45,036 nt of DNA from Phycisphaerales bacterium UBA7800. Its GTDB lineage: Bacteria > Planctomycetota > Phycisphaerae > Phycisphaerales > Phycisphaeraceae. Positions 33,835 to 42,636 of the stretch are shown here, piece after piece. A program made the translations under genes and the position numbers. Where the stretch lies: assembly GCA_002480565.1 (NCBI GenBank), contig DLCK01000046.1, positions 1-45,036 of the forward strand, given 5' to 3'. Positions within the stretch are counted from its first letter, which is position 1, and each line of letters begins with the position of its first letter. The notes under the pieces are model-generated. The model ran no database searches and was not told where the DNA came from. It was given only the letters and a program-made list of their open reading frames with translations.

Positions 33835-35578
33835 TGGACACATCCTGCTTTATACTTACGGGCCGCTGAACTTCAACGCTCCGTCGCGATGCCATGATCA
33901 GGAGTCCGCCGACACCTGTAACGAATCCTGAGACAAAGAGCACGCACAGGCGATCACGTATCGACTGAGGAATTAGCAGCAACAACAGAATCAGCAAACC
34001 ACCAATCAATGCAAAACGCCCGATGATTGCCAGTTGCTTCAGATCATTGGCCTTACCGACTTCTTTTTCAAAATCGATAGGTCGGTGCATCTGTTCAAAA
34101 AAATCACCAACTTGCTGCTGATATGCCGGCTTTTCAAATCGCCAGAACGGCATGGTCAGCAAATACGCAGTCGCTCCAATGCCCACATTCCAGAGCACCT
34201 TGGCTTCAAACGGCCATTGCATCATCAAACCAATAGCCGAGGGGATCGCTGCCATGGCAACGCTGAATATCGCAGCCCATCCTGGTGTCTTGCGAATGAA
34301 CATGGCCAGCAACATCGGAACCGCAAGCGGTAATGCCAACACTGCGCCCAGCGTGAGCATGTACTCAAAGACCCCCTGCCCATCACGACTGACAAAGTAC
34401 AATGTCAAGAGCACAATCAAAACACCAAAGATCATCGAAAAGAGTTGGCCTCGACGCATCAAAGCCTTACCTTCAGCAGGGACACGTCCAATCAATTTGC
34501 AAAGACGCGGATAAATATCCTTGGTAAAAATAGCAGCATTACGATTCAAACCCGTATCCATTGAACTCATTGTTGCAGCAAAAATTGCCACTACCATCAA
34601 TCCTACCAAGGCAGGTGGCAGTAACTGCATACTCACCACCGCATAGGCCGACTCCGCAGGTTTGGCAATCTCCACGGAGCCGATCTGCTGAGCATACAAC
34701 AGTCGCCCGACCATGGGAGGGATCATCCAGATCACTGCACCGATTGTCATCAATCCACATCCCAACCAAGCAGCTTTACGTGCTTCGCGTCCATCTTTAA
34801 CTGAGAAATACCGTACTGATGAATTGATCGTGTTGTAGCCGATGACGTTCTTTATGAACATGGCAATCGCCCAGATCAATGTGTATCGCCCATCAAACTG
34901 CTGGGGTGTATTGATGACTGCAAACTCGGCAGCATGTTCGCCATGCATACTTTGATCCCAGAACGAACTTAAACCCCCAATGGCATCCAACGCCAGATAT
35001 GCCACCAACAATGTGATTGGAATGAGGATGATCGTCTGGAGAAAATCGTTTGACATCACCGCCCAACTGCCGCCAATAACGGAGTAGATTAACACCACCA
35101 ATCCCACGCCGATCACCACGCCTTGTATCGGCAGTCCAAAAACTGCTGAGACGAATATTGCCAGGCCATACAACCACAAAGCTGCATAGATTAAACCGAG
35201 TACCACATTGATCCATGCGTAAAACTGCTGCGTCACCCGGCCAAATCGTTGTTCAATGACCTGCGGGACTGTAATCGCACGCATCTGTCTAAACCAGGGC
35301 GCCAGCCATAATGCGTTAATGGCAAACCCCGCAGAATTTGCAAGGTACACCACAGCAACCGACCATCCACTTTCGTAAGCAGCCCCAGCAGCGCCGGAAA
35401 ACGTCCATGCACTAAACGCTCCCATGAATGCACTGGAACCCACTAACCACCACGTCCCACGACACCCGCTGCGAAAGTAGTCGCTGCTGTCACTGTTAAA
35501 TCGCTGCATCACCATGCCAACCACGATCAACAGCAACAGATAGATACCAATGACACTGTACGCCAACATATGATTCAT
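33821..35578 (-). CDS. Sodium/solute symporter (SSS family), sugar type
   Basis: Inner-membrane symporter of 585 aa, a paralogue of the one at 4300-6195. Shared segments include SDYFRSGCRGTWWLVGSSAFM, ESGWSVAVVYLANSAGF, YFSVKDGREAR, ATMSSMDTGLNRNAAIF and EVGKANDLKQLAIIGRF. It should import the oligosaccharide or amino sugar processed by the GH20-like enzyme and the Gfo/Idh/MocA oxidoreductase. Its ATG overlaps the oxidoreductase stop codon (ATGA), and its end overlaps the GH20-like gene start, so the three are translationally coupled. Confidence 0.94.
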   Translation of the reverse strand: MNHMLAYSVIGIYLLLLIVVGMVMQRFNSDSSDYFRSGCRGTWWLVGSSAFMGAFSAWTFSGAAGAAYESGWSVAVVYLANSAGFAINALWLAPWFRQMRAITVPQVIEQRFGRVTQQFYAWINVVLGLIYAALWLYGLAIFVSAVFGLPIQGVVIGVGLVVLIYSVIGGSWAVMSNDFLQTIILIPITLLVAYLALDAIGGLSSFWDQSMHGEHAAEFAVINTPQQFDGRYTLIWAIAMFIKNVIGYNTINSSVRYFSVKDGREARKAAWLGCGLMTIGAVIWMIPPMVGRLLYAQQIGSVEIAKPAESAYAVVSMQLLPPALVGLMVVAIFAATMSSMDTGLNRNAAIFTKDIYPRLCKLIGRVPAEGKALMRRGQLFSMIFGVLIVLLTLYFVSRDGQGVFEYMLTLGAVLALPLAVPMLLAMFIRKTPGWAAIFSVAMAAIPSAIGLMMQWPFEAKVLWNVGIGATAYLLTMPFWRFEKPAYQQQVGDFFEQMHRPIDFEKEVGKANDLKQLAIIGRFALIGGLLILLLLLIPQSIRDRLCVLFVSGFVTGVGGLLIMASRRSVEVQRPVSIKQDVSNECA

Positions 35579-36672
35579 GAAAGCACTTCAATTCCGGTGG
35601 GTTTGTTCTGTGATTCTTCTGCTCGACATTGGGCCAGCACATTGACCAATCGACGGACACTCTGAACTGACACGTTCGGCTGAGCGCCTTGCTTTAGCGT
35701 GTTGAAGATATCCAGATAAAACTGTTGATGGGTATAGGGACTGTTGTTTTGACCTTCCGGGCATGTCCAATGATGCAACTGCCAATGGACATCATCATGC
35801 GGATACACACGCTGTGCAGTGGTTTGCGGTTGAAGCTCGCGATTGGGTAACTGCGAAAAGTCTGCTATTTTCCAGTCCATTTGATTCGGGTTGCCCCGCA
35901 GCGTTCCCTGCGACCCCATGATTAACCACAGGTCCTGTTCGAATGCCCCAGCATTACTGATCTCCAAATGAAGCAAAGGCCCGCGATTAGGTTTGAGCAT
36001 AACCACGCAATGATCTTCAGCATCACCAAGTGTCAGAACACGATCCAGATGCGTAAAAATTTCAACAGGTTCAATAGGGAATAGTTCAAGCATCAAGTCC
36101 AATAGATGCGAGCCAATGTTGCTGAGCATCCCGCCGCCATATTGTCGGAGTGTCTGCCAATCCCAACGGCGAGTGAAGTTATGAACAGCAGTACGAACGT
36201 GCACGATATCACCTAAGTCACCTGAAGCAATGATCTGCTGAAGCTTACGAAAATGTGGTTCAAATCGTCGATTGTGAAACACCCATAAGTGTCGCCCCAT
36301 GGCATCGGCGGTATCAATCATCGCATCGGCATCAGCCACATCAATGGCCATCGGCTTTTCGCAGAGTACATGCTTGCCAGCACGTAAAGCTGCGAGGGTA
36401 TGCTCCATGTGCAGGTGATTGGGACTGGCGATTACCATTAAATCCACAACAGGATCAACAAACAGATCGTGAACATCACGATAAGTCCGACAGCCAAATC
36501 GGCCTTGAGCTTCAGCACATCGTGATGCGTCCGGATCAGCCACAGCGGTGATGGTAAACTGCCCGCTCATCTTGGCGATCGCTTTTGCGTGAATGTTCCA
36601 ACCGCTTCGCCCCAGGCCAGCAATGCCAACTCTAATGGGCGCGGACATAGACTGTCTGCTTGCGTTTAGCAT
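35575..36672 (-). CDS. Gfo/Idh/MocA-family oxidoreductase
   Basis: NAD(P)-dependent sugar dehydrogenase-type protein of 365 aa. The Rossmann motif is VGIAGLGRSGWNIHA, followed by VIASPNHLHMEHTLAALRAGKHVLCEKPMA, the signature Lys-Pro of the family, and a C-terminal domain with GGGMLSNIGSHLLDLMLELF, where His is the usual catalytic residue. It oxidises or epimerises a sugar or cyclitol in the cytoplasm; the substrate is not clear. ATG 36672 has a weak GAG ribosome site; ATG 36648 begins nearer the Rossmann fold. It lies 47 bp after a pseudopilin gene. Confidence 0.93.
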   Translation of the reverse strand: MLNASRQSMSAPIRVGIAGLGRSGWNIHAKAIAKMSGQFTITAVADPDASRCAEAQGRFGCRTYRDVHDLFVDPVVDLMVIASPNHLHMEHTLAALRAGKHVLCEKPMAIDVADADAMIDTADAMGRHLWVFHNRRFEPHFRKLQQIIASGDLGDIVHVRTAVHNFTRRWDWQTLRQYGGGMLSNIGSHLLDLMLELFPIEPVEIFTHLDRVLTLGDAEDHCVVMLKPNRGPLLHLEISNAGAFEQDLWLIMGSQGTLRGNPNQMDWKIADFSQLPNRELQPQTTAQRVYPHDDVHWQLHHWTCPEGQNNSPYTHQQFYLDIFNTLKQGAQPNVSVQSVRRLVNVLAQCRAEESQNKPTGIEVLS

Positions 36673-36719
36673 GAAATCATCTCAATTCATAGGTGTTTTA
36701 TTGAAAAAGCAAAGCCTGA

Positions 36720-37481
36720 TCATTCAGTGGCATAAACATCCCACCAGTTGTCATGCTTGTCTAAACTGAAATTTGTCAGACCCGTACTCCAAGGGTCCGC
36801 CTGTTCTTTGGTCACTATGGCAGACGCATGCAGGTCAGCGAACAGCGTGTTGATTGCGTTATTTTGGTTGTGCCGAATGGCAGGTAGATGACCACCACTA
36901 GTCGGATAGCTGTAGACGTAGTACCAACCACTGGTAGCAGTCGTGGCATGTCGTGAATCAACAAGCATGATGGTCTTACTCGGTTCAATGATACTGGAGA
37001 ATTGGACCGCAGCTGACCATGAAACGGTTCGCGTGGGATAAGTCGAAGGCAATCGATTGGCTGAGATATGTTGAGCATTCACTGCGTAATGCACACTTCG
37101 CCAATTACTGTTTTTGGCGGTCGGTGTTGTACTGGTGGGGATGGCTTGATGATCCAAATCGAAACCTATGGTTCCAGGGCAGGTGAACGCTTTGGGTGTC
37201 GCTACATAATTGCCTTCCCAGAGAATACCGGCCCAGTATTTTGTTTCAGGGCTTTGTACTGGAATGACAAAATCCTTGGATTCGGCAGAGTAGCTGTTAA
37301 TGGCAACGCCGATTTGCTTTTGCATGACCAGACATTTGACGGATCTTGCCGAGTCTCGCGCCGCCGCCAATGCCGGTAACAAAATCGCAATCAATAACGA
37401 GATGATGGAGATGACCACCAACAGTTCAATTAAAGTAAAACCGTATCGACCGGACGTTTTATGGTTTGCTTCTCTGCTCAT
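36720..37481 (-). CDS. Pseudopilin (prepilin N-terminal cleavage/methylation domain)
   Basis: Exported pseudopilin-like protein of 253 aa. The leader SREANHKTSGRYG is followed by FTLIELLVVISIISLLIAILLPALAAAR, with the standard Gly before the cleavage site. The C-terminal segment RHNQNNAINTLFADLHAS is a variant of the H-X9-DG motif, with two extra residues and Leu in place of Gly. AAGGA lies 10 nt before the ATG. It heads the operon with the oxidoreductase, symporter and GH20-like enzyme. Confidence 0.9.
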   Translation of the reverse strand: MSREANHKTSGRYGFTLIELLVVISIISLLIAILLPALAAARDSARSVKCLVMQKQIGVAINSYSAESKDFVIPVQSPETKYWAGILWEGNYVATPKAFTCPGTIGFDLDHQAIPTSTTPTAKNSNWRSVHYAVNAQHISANRLPSTYPTRTVSWSAAVQFSSIIEPSKTIMLVDSRHATTATSGWYYVYSYPTSGGHLPAIRHNQNNAINTLFADLHASAIVTKEQADPWSTGLTNFSLDKHDNWWDVYATE

Positions 37482-37502
37482 GCTTTGAGTTCCTTTTCAA
37501 TG

Positions 37503-37517
37503 TGATGCACCGCATCA
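37503..37517. promoter_or_regulatory. Palindrome in the leader of the pseudopilin-symporter operon
   Basis: TGATGC-ACC-GCATCA is a perfect 6-3-6 palindrome 22 bp upstream of the pseudopilin ATG. It could be the operator for the XylR-type regulator encoded upstream, or a leader hairpin. Confidence 0.4.
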
Positions 37518-37639
37518 TTCAAACAACTTACCGGCGTTGTGATACTCTCATTAAAGCCCGGCAAGGATCTCAAAGCCAATCGATTTCGCGCAAAAACACC
37601 TAGAAATTACGCACCCTAACAAGTCTATTCAATCTTTTA

Positions 37640-38824
37640 TCATCCACTTTCGCAGGTATTGGATGGATGTTTGCGGTATTCACTTGGGGACATTCCAACA
37701 TACTTGTTAAACACCGTGCCCAATTGTGTACTGCTTGAAAAACCAGAGGACTTGGCGACACGCGGGATGGGCAATTGCGTTTCGGTCAGTAAGCGACGAG
37801 CTTGTTCAACATGCACACGATGTATCTCTGCTAAAGGCGAGCGTTTTAAATGAACCTTGAATTTATTCTCAAGAGCACGGCGAGAGATAAGCACATCGTT
37901 GAGGACATCTTCCACTGTAATGGGTTTGTCAGCATGCAGGCGAATGAATCGCAGCGCTCTTGCCAAGTCCTGATCCTCACAGACTGTGATGTCAGTAGAC
38001 TGTCTGACTGTGACGGCACTGGGTGATAGCAATATCGGAGCATTTGGCGGTGGGTTGCCCTGCATCAATTCATCCAACACGCGCGCTGCTTCATAGCCAA
38101 CCATCTCCAAAGGCGAACGGACACTGGAAATCGGGGGGTAGGCAAAGTCACAGGCAATTTCGTCATCATCCACGCCTATGAGCGCGACTGATTCAGGAAT
38201 CTGAATACCAGCCTGACGACAAATTTCACTCATGACAAAACCCATGTAGTCCTGGTAAACGAGAATCCCCACAGGCCGTGGCAGGTGATTAAGCCAATCC
38301 AGCAGCGCTTTTTCTGAACCTGCTGTCAGATAGTTACCCGAAAGATGCATCAGTTGCGCATTTTTCCCTGACCATGCAAATTCGTCAAAGCCGTACCCCT
38401 TCGAAGTGACTGCGCGTTTAAAACCATCTCGACGATCACATGCATAGCCTCGCGAAAGGTCACCACAAAACGCAAAATGCTTGAGTCCTTTTTCGATTAG
38501 ATGTCTGGCTGCCATTTCGCCAACAGCAAAATCATCGATGCCCACATGGGGTGGATCATTTTGCCTTGTGGCATTGGAGACATTGACCAGCGGTACGCCC
38601 CACTGCTTAAAAGTGTTGACCATCTGCTCGGAGCCCAGGTGTGCAATGATGCCATCGGGATTCCACTGACGCAGCTTGTGAATATATTCAGGCTGGTGGA
38701 TCGTACCAATCTGCATCACCCATGAACGTGTCGGGCGAACATAGGTGCTCACGCCTCTTAGGATGCGTCGGCCGAAGCTTGTTGAGGAGGTAAGTACCAT
38801 CACTCGTTGCGCACGTTCATTCAA
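37640..38824 (-). CDS. XylR-type regulator: sugar-binding domain plus AraC helix-turn-helix
   Basis: Regulator of 394 aa, paralogous to the one at 12942-14090. Residues 1 to about 275 form the LacI-like sensor (HVGIDDFAVGEMAARHLIEKGLKHFAFCG; VALIGVDDDEIACDFAYPPISSV). Residues about 285-385 form the AraC DNA-binding part (EDVLNDVLISRRALENKFKVHLKRSP; FSSSTQLGTVFNKYVGMSPSEYRK). The start is TTG at 38824 with GGAG 8 nt upstream. It lies 158 bp upstream of the pseudopilin-oxidoreductase-symporter-GH20 operon on the same strand and is its likely regulator. Confidence 0.93.
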   Translation of the reverse strand: MNERAQRVMVLTSSTSFGRRILRGVSTYVRPTRSWVMQIGTIHQPEYIHKLRQWNPDGIIAHLGSEQMVNTFKQWGVPLVNVSNATRQNDPPHVGIDDFAVGEMAARHLIEKGLKHFAFCGDLSRGYACDRRDGFKRAVTSKGYGFDEFAWSGKNAQLMHLSGNYLTAGSEKALLDWLNHLPRPVGILVYQDYMGFVMSEICRQAGIQIPESVALIGVDDDEIACDFAYPPISSVRSPLEMVGYEAARVLDELMQGNPPPNAPILLSPSAVTVRQSTDITVCEDQDLARALRFIRLHADKPITVEDVLNDVLISRRALENKFKVHLKRSPLAEIHRVHVEQARRLLTETQLPIPRVAKSSGFSSSTQLGTVFNKYVGMSPSEYRKHPSNTCESG

Positions 38825-38899
38825 ATCATAGTCTCCGCTAGAGGATGACGGACATACTATTATTTCATATCTGGCGTCCAGTAGCGATGGAAATTTTCA

Positions 38900-38909
38900 A
38901 ACGTACGTT
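38900..38909. promoter_or_regulatory. Palindrome upstream of the XylR-type regulator
   Basis: AACGTACGTT is a perfect 10-bp palindrome about 75 bp upstream of the regulator start, in the gap after the alginate-lyase-family gene. It may be an autoregulatory site; short palindromes can occur by chance. Confidence 0.2.
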
Positions 38910-38933
38910 GTGATCTGTACCAGGCAAGTTGGA

Positions 38934-40214
38934 TTATTCTGATTTTGCCTGCTTGATTATGCCTGGCAGACAAAGCTGTGGGTTGGGTCCTGAAAAATTA
39001 ATCCGCAGGACATCATTGTATTCAATGGCTTTATTAAACTGATGATATGCTGGCTCGTTGTACACTTCTGATGCGATGCTTGCCAAAGGCCCAATCCGTT
39101 TGACGCCGACTTCATTGAGTATTTTGGGATCGATCTGACCAGGCTGTGGTTGAATGTGTTTGATGATGTAATCCAATCCTTTACGGATTGAAGCTCCGTT
39201 GTCTGCCTGATAATGCCAAAGATCAACATCAAGCTGATCACCCAGTAAAGCAATGCGAATCATGTATTCCATTGCATAACCTTCATACCGCCAACCCTTG
39301 GCACGAGCCAATTCCAAAGGCATGGAACCATCGGCTTCGATCTGTGCTGCGATGCGTTTGGTCTTGCTTGTTTGCAAGACTTGTTTAGCCAAATCGACCT
39401 TTCCACAGAAGACTGCCAGACGAACGACTAGCCAATCAAATGCCGTGCCGTGATTGTTTTGGGTGTTGCCTTCCTCGATACCGTTTTCACTGGTGAGCAA
39501 CCAGTCAAGATATGTTGCCATCCAATCCCGCATGGCTTTGCTGTCCGCATCGGTCCATGCGGATGAATGAGTCAGCAAGCCAACACTATCGCAGATTTCA
39601 GTGAGGTGTCGCGTGCCATGGATACCCCATGATTTACCATCCCAGTGACCGGGAAAACGTGCTGCGTACTTGGCATTTGGATTCATCCGGGTATCAGGGT
39701 TTATGAACCAAACACGTAACAATTGGATTGCCTTGCGTGCATAAGGTTCATTGTCTGTGACATACCATGCCCTTGCCAAAGCATTGACTGCGGTACGCAT
39801 CTCAAGCATGCGTTGGGTATCACCGATCGAGCCGTTAAAATACTCAGGATTGGTCTGACCGTCTTTGCGAATCCAGGGCAGTCCATCAGGCTTGGTGGGA
39901 TCAGGCCACCAGTATCGGCCGATGGTTGAAAAATCATGTTGATCAGCACTGGGCGGAACAAATGTTTTATCCGTGACCGAAAACGGGCCGACCTTCAAAG
40001 CATCGTCGGCTTCCTTGCAAACATCTTTGACCGTCTGCATAACGTTGGGGTCAGACGCCAACGCCATCTGGCGAAGTTGTAGTGCAACCTCCGGTCGCCA
40101 GAGCATGACATCAGGGCGTTGATTCTGACTGCTGGTTTGAGAATATGCCACAGAAGACAATACTGTTGCCGTCATAAAACATGTAAAAATCAACTTCGGG
40201 ATATCGTTGAACAT
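38934..40214 (-). CDS. Exported alginate-lyase-family protein
   Basis: Protein of 426 aa of the alginate lyase (PF05426-type, PL5-related) alpha/alpha-toroid family. It has a signal peptide (1 to about 25, FTCFMTATVLSSVAYSQ), so it acts in the periplasm or outside. Conserved segments are YWWPDPTKPDGLPWIRKDG (about 101-119), LEMRTAVNALARAWY, and NNHGTAFDW (about 253-261), the Asn-His catalytic region. It would cleave a uronate polymer or oligomer by beta-elimination; alginate itself is not proven. ATG 40214 is chosen because GGAG lies 6 nt upstream; ATG 40226 and 40289 are in frame. It lies 159 bp after the GntR-type regulator on the same strand. Confidence 0.9.
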   Translation of the reverse strand: MFNDIPKLIFTCFMTATVLSSVAYSQTSSQNQRPDVMLWRPEVALQLRQMALASDPNVMQTVKDVCKEADDALKVGPFSVTDKTFVPPSADQHDFSTIGRYWWPDPTKPDGLPWIRKDGQTNPEYFNGSIGDTQRMLEMRTAVNALARAWYVTDNEPYARKAIQLLRVWFINPDTRMNPNAKYAARFPGHWDGKSWGIHGTRHLTEICDSVGLLTHSSAWTDADSKAMRDWMATYLDWLLTSENGIEEGNTQNNHGTAFDWLVVRLAVFCGKVDLAKQVLQTSKTKRIAAQIEADGSMPLELARAKGWRYEGYAMEYMIRIALLGDQLDVDLWHYQADNGASIRKGLDYIIKHIQPQPGQIDPKILNEVGVKRIGPLASIASEVYNEPAYHQFNKAIEYNDVLRINFSGPNPQLCLPGIIKQAKSE

Positions 40215-40267
40215 GAGGTTCTCCATTCTATCAAACAGACAAACCGCAAGAGTATCCAGCGGGCTAC

Positions 40268-40390
40268 CATGTTTGTCCTGTAACATCACTTTAGGATGTC
40301 ACGACCTGGCATACGACATGAATTTGCGTAAACACATCATAGGAATTGCGCAACACTGGCATGTTTTGTCCAGTTATGTGGTTTGTCCTG
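40268..40390. repeat. Three TTTGTCC repeats around the alginate-lyase-family promoter
   Basis: TTTGTCC occurs at 40272-40278, 40365-40371 and 40382-40388. The first and third are part of an identical 10-mer, GTTTGTCCTG, exactly 110 bp apart. Between them lie ACATC/GATGT (40283-40299, 7-bp spacer), TTGCGTAA and TTGCGCAA (40324-40353). The third copy falls in the end of the regulator's coding sequence. They may be regulator sites. Confidence 0.35.
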
Positions 40391-41492
40391 GCAAGTAAGT
40401 GGATTTCACCGCGAACCGCAGAAGTGGTTGTGACGTGTTGGCAAGCAAAGCTTTGATCGCATGGCTACAGAACATATCCATGTGCATATCCAAGGTGGAA
40501 ACCCGTTGCGGCCAATCATCAGCATCAAGCAAATTACCCATACCAATGATCGCTAAATCAGTGGGAATATGGACGCCTGCCTTTTCTGCTGCATGAAGCC
40601 CACCAAGTGCCTGATAGTCGGAACTGTACACAATGGCATCAGGCTTACGATCCGACTGAAGTAACTGCTCGGTGACCTCAAAACCCTGCTGTTGATGATA
40701 GCCTGCGGTGATCACAGATTCCTCATCGTTGGCAAAACCGTGTGCATCAAGCAACGAGCAGAACATTTCCGAAAGTCGACCGGTGGCAAAACGCTGAGCA
40801 TCAGGCGTCAACAGTACAACACGTTTTCGTCGCTGATCTGCAAGTTGCGATAAGGCAGCATTCAGTCCCGGTCCGTAATCCATCATGACACATGGACTGT
40901 TGCCATCCGCCAATTCATTAAACAGCAATACATACGGCAGGCCACGTCTGATACACATGGATAACAGTGTCATATTCAACGGCGAGTTGAACACAATCCC
41001 ACGCACTTTTGAAAGGTCAATCCGGGATGCAATGCGTGTCTCATCATCTTCCTTGATCGACAAACTGGTGAATTCAAAGGCCCGATCATCAATTGTCTGG
41101 TCAAACTTTCGTAAGGCATTTTTGAAATGCTGCTTGATCAATGGGAGGAAAGGATAACCGTCATCCTCCTGTGCAAAGACGATATGGATCGGCTGCGTGG
41201 TGCTGCTTGTCTGATGTTGGGGAGCATGTGGATTGGCAACCCGTGTACCACTGCCATGTCGAGTCTGCACCAAGTTCTGCGATGCTAATTCTTCCAAGGC
41301 CTTACGGACAGTCATCTGCCCAACAGCCAGTAACTGTGCCAACTCTGCCAAGGGAGGGAGCAATTGACCGGGAACCAATTCTCCCTGTTCAATGCGTTTA
41401 CGGATATGCATGGTGATCTGTTGATAGATCGGCAGATCATGACTTCGGCTAAGCAAAGGGGCAATTTCAATAAGCATCTGCTGCGGGTTCAT
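40374..41492 (-). CDS. GntR-type regulator with periplasmic-binding-protein (LacI-like) sensor domain
   Basis: Regulator of 372 aa. Residues about 15-85 are a GntR winged helix (IRKRIEQGELVPGQLLPPLAELAQLL; MTVRKALEELASQNLVQTRHGSGTRV). Residues about 100-372 are a LacI-like sensor (DAIVYSSDYQALGGLHAAEKAGVHIPTDLAIIGMGN). GAGGTG lies 5-6 nt before the ATG, a strong ribosome site. It is divergent from the SDR-aldolase-dehydratase operon and upstream of the alginate-lyase-family gene, so it may control both sides. Confidence 0.93.
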   Translation of the reverse strand: MNPQQMLIEIAPLLSRSHDLPIYQQITMHIRKRIEQGELVPGQLLPPLAELAQLLAVGQMTVRKALEELASQNLVQTRHGSGTRVANPHAPQHQTSSTTQPIHIVFAQEDDGYPFLPLIKQHFKNALRKFDQTIDDRAFEFTSLSIKEDDETRIASRIDLSKVRGIVFNSPLNMTLLSMCIRRGLPYVLLFNELADGNSPCVMMDYGPGLNAALSQLADQRRKRVVLLTPDAQRFATGRLSEMFCSLLDAHGFANDEESVITAGYHQQQGFEVTEQLLQSDRKPDAIVYSSDYQALGGLHAAEKAGVHIPTDLAIIGMGNLLDADDWPQRVSTLDMHMDMFCSHAIKALLANTSQPLLRFAVKSTYLPGQTT

Positions 41493-41553
41493 TGGACACC
41501 TCGACCATCACATTCACTCCGCCAAGACATCTGGATTGTGATGCCTCCAAAGC

Positions 41554-41570
41554 GATATAAACATCATATC
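41554..41570. promoter_or_regulatory. Candidate promoter/operator of the SDR operon
   Basis: GATAT (41554-41558) and ATATC (41566-41570) form a perfect inverted repeat with a 7-bp spacer. It overlaps TATAAA (41556-41561), a plausible -10 box for the operon that starts at 41602. The -35 box is poor. Confidence 0.35.
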
Positions 41571-41601
41571 AAGATCACGATTACAAATTGAAAGTGAATT
41601 C

Positions 41602-42636
41602 ATGATGTCTCAACGAACCATCGACACCGTCGAACAATTAGAAGACCAACTGAGCTACCCAACGCAAGAAGTCATCGAGGCAATGGGAAAAATGAAGGGC
41701 AACCTAATCGTACTTGGTGCTGCAGGCAAGATGGGTCCGACTCTTTGTCGGATGGCTCAACGTGCTTTTGACTTTATCGGCAAGGGCCAGAAAGTCACCG
41801 CCGTCTCACGATTCAGCGATCCTCAAATCAAAAAACGTCTTGATTCATGGGGTATTTCGACGATCAAAGGGGATCTTTTAAATCATTCTTTTGTTACACA
41901 GTTACCTGATTGTGCCAATGTGATGTACATGGCTGGCATGAAATTCGGTGCTACAGGAAACGAAAGTCTGACATGGGCGATGAACACATTGCTTCCCGCC
42001 ACGATCTGTCAGCGTTATGCCAGTAGTCGGATCACAGCCTTTAGCACCGGAAATGTTTATGGCTTATCGCCCATCCACGACGGTGGCTCGATTGAGACAG
42101 ACACGCCCAATCCTGTGGGGGAGTATGCCATGAGTTGTCTGGGACGCGAACGTGTCTTTGAGCATTACGCCAAGACACAAGGTACTGCTGTATCGTTGTT
42201 GCGATTGAACTATGCCTGTGAATTGCGATACGGTGTGCTGGTGGACTTGGCAAAGAAAATCTGGAACCAGCAGCCAATCGATCTGTCCATGGGGATGGCC
42301 AATGTGATCTGGCAAACCGATGCCAATGCAATCGCGCTACGGTCGATAGCATATGCTTCTGCCCCCCCTTTTATCATCAACCTTGCTGGACCGGAACAGT
42401 TTTCAATTAAGCGCACTTGCGAAGCATTGGGACAACGTCTTGATCGCCAACCTTTCTTCACAGGACAGGCTGGCCCATCAGCGATTCTTAGCAACGCTCA
42501 AAAAGCACATCAACTGTTTGGCTATCCCCAAACATCACTATCAAACATGTTGGATCACACCGCACGATGGATCATGCAGGAAGGTGAATTGCTCGGTAAA
42601 CCCACGAAATTCGAGGTGATTGATGGAAAATTCTAA
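41602..42636 (+). CDS. NAD-dependent epimerase/dehydratase-family protein (extended SDR)
   Basis: Extended short-chain dehydrogenase of 344 aa. The NAD site is GAAGKMG (39-45), a GxxGxxG variant. The strand STGNVYG (148-154) carries the Ser/Thr part. The expected YxxxK reads Y175-AMS-C179, so the catalytic Lys is replaced by Cys. It may act on a sugar acid or nucleotide sugar, or have altered chemistry. It begins the plus-strand operon; the next gene starts inside its last 14 bp. The ribosome site is GAAAGTGA. A uronate-type substrate would fit the alginate-lyase-family neighbour (inference). Confidence 0.88.
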   Translation: MMSQRTIDTVEQLEDQLSYPTQEVIEAMGKMKGNLIVLGAAGKMGPTLCRMAQRAFDFIGKGQKVTAVSRFSDPQIKKRLDSWGISTIKGDLLNHSFVTQLPDCANVMYMAGMKFGATGNESLTWAMNTLLPATICQRYASSRITAFSTGNVYGLSPIHDGGSIETDTPNPVGEYAMSCLGRERVFEHYAKTQGTAVSLLRLNYACELRYGVLVDLAKKIWNQQPIDLSMGMANVIWQTDANAIALRSIAYASAPPFIINLAGPEQFSIKRTCEALGQRLDRQPFFTGQAGPSAILSNAQKAHQLFGYPQTSLSNMLDHTARWIMQEGELLGKPTKFEVIDGKF

